Below are positions 61,584 through 64,000 of a stretch of 64,000 nucleotides of DNA, piece by piece. Below the pieces are notes generated by a model, which was not told where the DNA came from, made no database searches, and was given only the letters and a program-made list of their open reading frames with translations. The stretch is taken from contig CAVXOR010000002.1 of assembly GCA_963763475.1 (NCBI GenBank), forward strand, positions 186,001 to 250,000, in the 5' to 3' direction. Each line of letters starts with the position of its first letter. The first letter of the stretch is position 1. Both the position numbers and the translations under genes were made by a program. The stretch comes from AC-32 sp963763475. GTDB lineage: Bacteria; Actinomycetota; Thermoleophilia; Gaiellales; Gaiellaceae.

Positions 61584-61706
61584 ATGTACAAGGCGCGCAT
61601 GATCTCTTTCGTGGTCACGGTGTCCGTGCTGATGGCATCGTCTGCGGGCTACGCACGCGGACTGCACCTCTTCCTTGGAAAGGGCTGCAGCTGGTTCGAG
61701 CTCTAG
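61584..61706 (+). CDS. Small secreted peptide precursor (candidate signalling peptide)
   Basis: 40 residues from ATG 61584. A textbook Shine-Dalgarno AAGGAGGTG lies four bases ahead, much stronger than that of most genes here. The peptide has a short basic N-terminus (MYKARM), a hydrophobic core (ISFVVTVSVLMASSAG) and an Ala-x-Ala-like cleavage context at GYA-RG, leaving a 16-residue tail RGLHLFLGKGCSWFEL with one Cys and several aromatics. It lies 19 bases after the XRE-TPR stop, and an 11-bp hairpin follows. The arrangement mirrors plcR-papR and rap-phr pairs. No function is proven. Confidence 0.7.
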   Translation: MYKARMISFVVTVSVLMASSAGYARGLHLFLGKGCSWFEL

Positions 61707-61717
61707 ACCACCCAGGC

Positions 61718-61751
61718 GCGTTCGGAGCGGGGTCTGAGTGGCTCCGAACGC
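61718..61751 (+). terminator. Hairpin after the peptide gene
   Basis: GCGTTCGGAGC (61718-61728) and GCTCCGAACGC (61741-61751) form a perfect 11-bp stem with a 12-base loop, 11 bases after the peptide stop. There is no T-run after it, so it is a likely but not classical terminator; it closes the XRE-TPR/peptide unit. Confidence 0.6.
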
Positions 61752-61836
61752 AGCCGGCCCGTGTCGAGCCGCGCTCCTGCTCAGCGGTCTCACACGAACG
61801 GCGGCTCGGGTGGCACCTCCCGGCTAGACTCGGCTC

Positions 61837-62718
61837 GTGGGCCGCGTCGCCGTTCTCATCGCGGTAGCGGCTCTTGGCGCTGGTTGCGGCGGTTCTGGTG
61901 CTGGTGGCCACACTCTCGATTCGATCCTCGAACGTCCCGGTCCGGAGATCGGCGTCACCGCCGGCGCCTCCGAGTTCGTGCCGGGCGAGGTTCGCTTTCC
62001 GTTCCTCGTGATCGCGAGCAACGCCAAGCCGGTCGAGCGCCCGTCGGCAACGGTCTGGGTCGCGCGGAGCCGGTCGAGCAGCCCGTTCGAACGGGTCAGC
62101 GCGGAGCTTGAGCCGATCGGGGTCCCGGGCCGCTCCGACCCTGCGTTCGGCGGGGTGACGCGCATCTACGTCGCGCACCTGAGGATCCCGCGCGCAGGCC
62201 GTTACTGGCTGGTCGCCCAGCCGGTCGGGGCGAAGCTGCAGGCGCTCGGCGCGCTCGACGTGTCCGCGCGCTCGCGAAGCGTCGCCGTCGGCGACCGCGC
62301 CCCGCGCTCGGACACGCCGACACTGGCGACCGCGCCGACCGCTCGAATCACCACGAGCAGCCCTCCGGACCTGCCGCTGCTGCGTCACTCCATCGCGGAC
62401 TCGCTCGCGGCGCACGCGCCGTTCGTCGTCACCTTCGCGACGCCGAAGTTCTGCACCAGCCGCACCTGTGGCCCGGTTGTCGACGTGGTCGAGGCGGCGC
62501 GGAAGCAGTTCGCCGCCAGCGGGATCCGCTTTCTCCACGTCGAGGTCTTCCAGGACAACGACCCGGGGCGCGGCTACAACCGCTGGATGCGCCAGTGGGG
62601 CCTGGCGTCCGAGCCCTGGGTCTTCCTCGTCGGCCGCGACGGCCGGGTGAAGGCGAAATTCGAGGGCTCCGTCTCCGAAGCCGAGCTCGCCGCCGCGATC
62701 CGGTCGCACTTCCCGTAG
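61837..62718 (+). CDS. Lipoprotein with a thioredoxin-like domain
   Basis: 293 residues from GTG 61837. Signal peptide with lipobox (ALGAGC, Cys about residue 17) gives a membrane-anchored exported protein. An immunoglobulin-like region (about 40-130) is followed by a thioredoxin-like domain whose active-site region is FATPKFCTSRTCGP, with a C-x4-C rather than C-x2-C spacing, and VFLVGRDGRVKAKFEG near the end. Known relatives act as exported redox or metal-delivery proteins; this one is not assigned. Confidence 0.75.
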   Translation: MGRVAVLIAVAALGAGCGGSGAGGHTLDSILERPGPEIGVTAGASEFVPGEVRFPFLVIASNAKPVERPSATVWVARSRSSSPFERVSAELEPIGVPGRSDPAFGGVTRIYVAHLRIPRAGRYWLVAQPVGAKLQALGALDVSARSRSVAVGDRAPRSDTPTLATAPTARITTSSPPDLPLLRHSIADSLAAHAPFVVTFATPKFCTSRTCGPVVDVVEAARKQFAASGIRFLHVEVFQDNDPGRGYNRWMRQWGLASEPWVFLVGRDGRVKAKFEGSVSEAELAAAIRSHFP

Positions 62719-62757
62719 GCGTTTGCCGCGCCTCTGCGGGCGGGGAAGAAGCTAGGG

Positions 62758-64000
62758 ATGGCCCCCGGATTCGACCGCGCGCGGCGTGCCCGCGAAGTCG
62801 TCGGCGTCGCGCGCCGGCGAAAGCTGACGCGAGTCCTGCGCGAGCTTGGTGTCGCCGGCAGCCGACCCCCCACGCCTGAAGGCGCGGCCGAGTTCCGCCG
62901 CGCGCTCGAGCAGCTCGGGACGACGTTCCTCAAGCTCGGTCAGCTGCTCTCGTCGCGGCCGGACCTGCTCCCGGACGTCTACATCGACGAGCTCTCCAAG
63001 CTCGTCGACGAGGTTCCGCCCTTCGCGTTCGCAGACGTCGAGCGCGTGGTCCGCGAGGACGTCGGCGACGCGGTCGTGCAGCTCGACCCGGAGCCGCTAG
63101 CGGCCGCCTCGATCGCTCAGATCCACGCCGCGCTGCTCTCGGACGGCCGCGAGGCGGTCGTCAAGGTGCGGCGGCCGGGGATCGTCGAGGAGGTCGACCT
63201 CGACCTCGACCTGGTCCGCTCCTCGGTGCAATTCCTGGAGAACCGCTCGGAGACGGCCCAGCTGCTGCAGCTGCGGGCGCTCGCGGACGAGCTCGAGGGT
63301 GCACCTGCGCGCCGAGCTCGACTTCGTCGAGGAGGCGAACAACACCGAGCTGATCGCGAAGCAGCTCGTGGACTACGACCACCTCGTCGTCCCGCGGGTG
63401 ATCCGGCCGCACGTGACCGAGCGGCTGCTCGTGCTTGAGCGGATCCACGGTCGCAAGCTCGACGCCGGCCACGGCCTGCCACCCGAGCGGGCCTCGGAGC
63501 TCGCGTCCGACTTCTTCCGCGCGTACATCCGCCAGGTCACCCAGGCCGGCGTCTACCACGCCGACCCGCACCGGGGGAACGTCCTGCTGACCGACGACGG
63601 GCGGCTGGCGCTGCTCGACTTCGGCCTGCTCGGACGGCTGGACGACGAGACGCGCACGGCGCTCGCGCTGCTGCTGCTCGCGCTGGCCCACAACCGCTCT
63701 GAGGATGTCGCCGCGGTGCTGCTCTCGCTCTCGCTGACGACGCTCGACTCCGACGAGCCTGGCTTCGTGCACGAGCTGCGCCGCAAGCTGCCGCGGTACC
63801 ACTGGCGCCCGTTGGCCGGAATTCGCTCCGGCGAGGCGCTGGCCGACCTGCAGCGGATCTGCCTGGAGTACGGGATCCGCCTGCCTCCGAGCTTCGCGCT
63901 CGTCGGGAAGACGCTCTCCCAGGCCGATTCGATCGCCCGGACGCTCGACCCTTCGCTCGACCCGATCGCCCTGATTGAGCAGGAGTCGCTCGAGCTGATG
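62758..64000 (+). CDS. ABC1/AarF/UbiB-family atypical kinase, one frameshift, cut by the window end
   Basis: The N-terminal 180 residues are UbiB-like: the family motif TFLKLGQLLSSRPDLLP (about 55-71), then PLAAASIAQIHAALL and VVKVRRPGI. At ELEGG (63297-63299) the frame breaks; with one G removed from GGG it continues as VHLRAELDFVEEANN, YHADPHRGNVLL and LALLDFGLLGRL, which carry the catalytic-loop Asp and the metal-binding Asp, to the window edge. UbiB proteins are membrane-associated kinase-like ATPases linked to quinone synthesis or lipid handling. The 3' end lies outside the window. Confidence 0.85.

Overview
The window reads as a chromosomal segment of a very GC-rich actinobacterium. The evidence is GTG-rich, tightly overlapping genes, an actinobacterial-type respiratory cluster with a diheme cytochrome c (QcrC type), an F420-dependent oxidoreductase and a SigR/RsrA-type sigma/anti-sigma pair. 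A deep-branching class such as Thermoleophilia is my inference; no rRNA or marker gene here settles it. I see no tRNA, rRNA, insertion sequence, phage or CRISPR array. Most of the content is housekeeping and respiratory metabolism.

Layout. 0-2.3 kb: a TPP-riboswitch-controlled CytX-type permease with a PfkB kinase. 2.3-8.5 kb: plus-strand cytochrome oxidase and cytochrome bc operon (ctaC, ctaD, small membrane protein, qcrC-qcrA-qcrB). 8.5-10.8 kb: F420 oxidoreductase, LysE exporter, peptidase E-like protein. 10.8-25.8 kb: a long minus-strand series. Read in transcription order it is DUF1800, DUF1501, cupredoxin, nitrilase, TPP enzyme, enolase-superfamily enzyme, GlcD-GlcF fusion, selenocysteine formate dehydrogenase alpha, its FeS subunit and an NrfD-like membrane subunit. 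25.8-33.3 kb: DUF1385 protein, a 25-residue membrane peptide, an HtrA protease, a flavin disulfide reductase and two ECF sigma/anti-sigma pairs. 33.2-39.6 kb: minus-strand molybdenum hydroxylase operon with an amidohydrolase, a MobA-like enzyme, an HTH/LytR_C protein and an M23 peptidase. 39.6-48.5 kb: M24 peptidase, acetyl-CoA synthetase, M16 peptidase, thioesterase, SIS protein, epimerase and a cysteine desulfurase-like enzyme. 48.5-57.8 kb: MacB/FtsX-type ABC exporter, Mug-type glycosylase, NAD synthetase, SDR and AMP-forming synthetase. 57.8-59.9 kb: MFS exporter with its TetR regulator. 59.9-61.8 kb: the most unusual region. 61.8-64 kb: thioredoxin-like lipoprotein and a UbiB-family kinase cut by the window end.

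The best candidate for an undescribed system is 59.86-61.75 kb. An XRE-HTH/TPR regulator of RRNPP-like architecture is followed, 19 bases later, by a 40-residue secreted-peptide gene with a perfect Shine-Dalgarno sequence. Upstream, on the opposite strand, lies a roughly 178-nt structured RNA gene with a near-consensus promoter (TTGACG-N17-TATATT) and an intrinsic terminator. GTCAAG-type repeats sit between the RNA promoter and the regulator gene. I read this as a possible peptide-receptor signalling module with an RNA output.

Other points of note: a UGA-encoded selenocysteine with a visible bSECIS hairpin in formate dehydrogenase; a heme-copper oxidase subunit I that keeps all metal ligands but lacks the usual D- and K-channel residues; a likely CTG start codon in the NrfD-like gene; an exact GGAAT-N18-GTT promoter in front of the SigR-like gene; and three single-base frameshifts (fdhA, epimerase, UbiB), all in GGG/CCC runs, which suggests sequence error.
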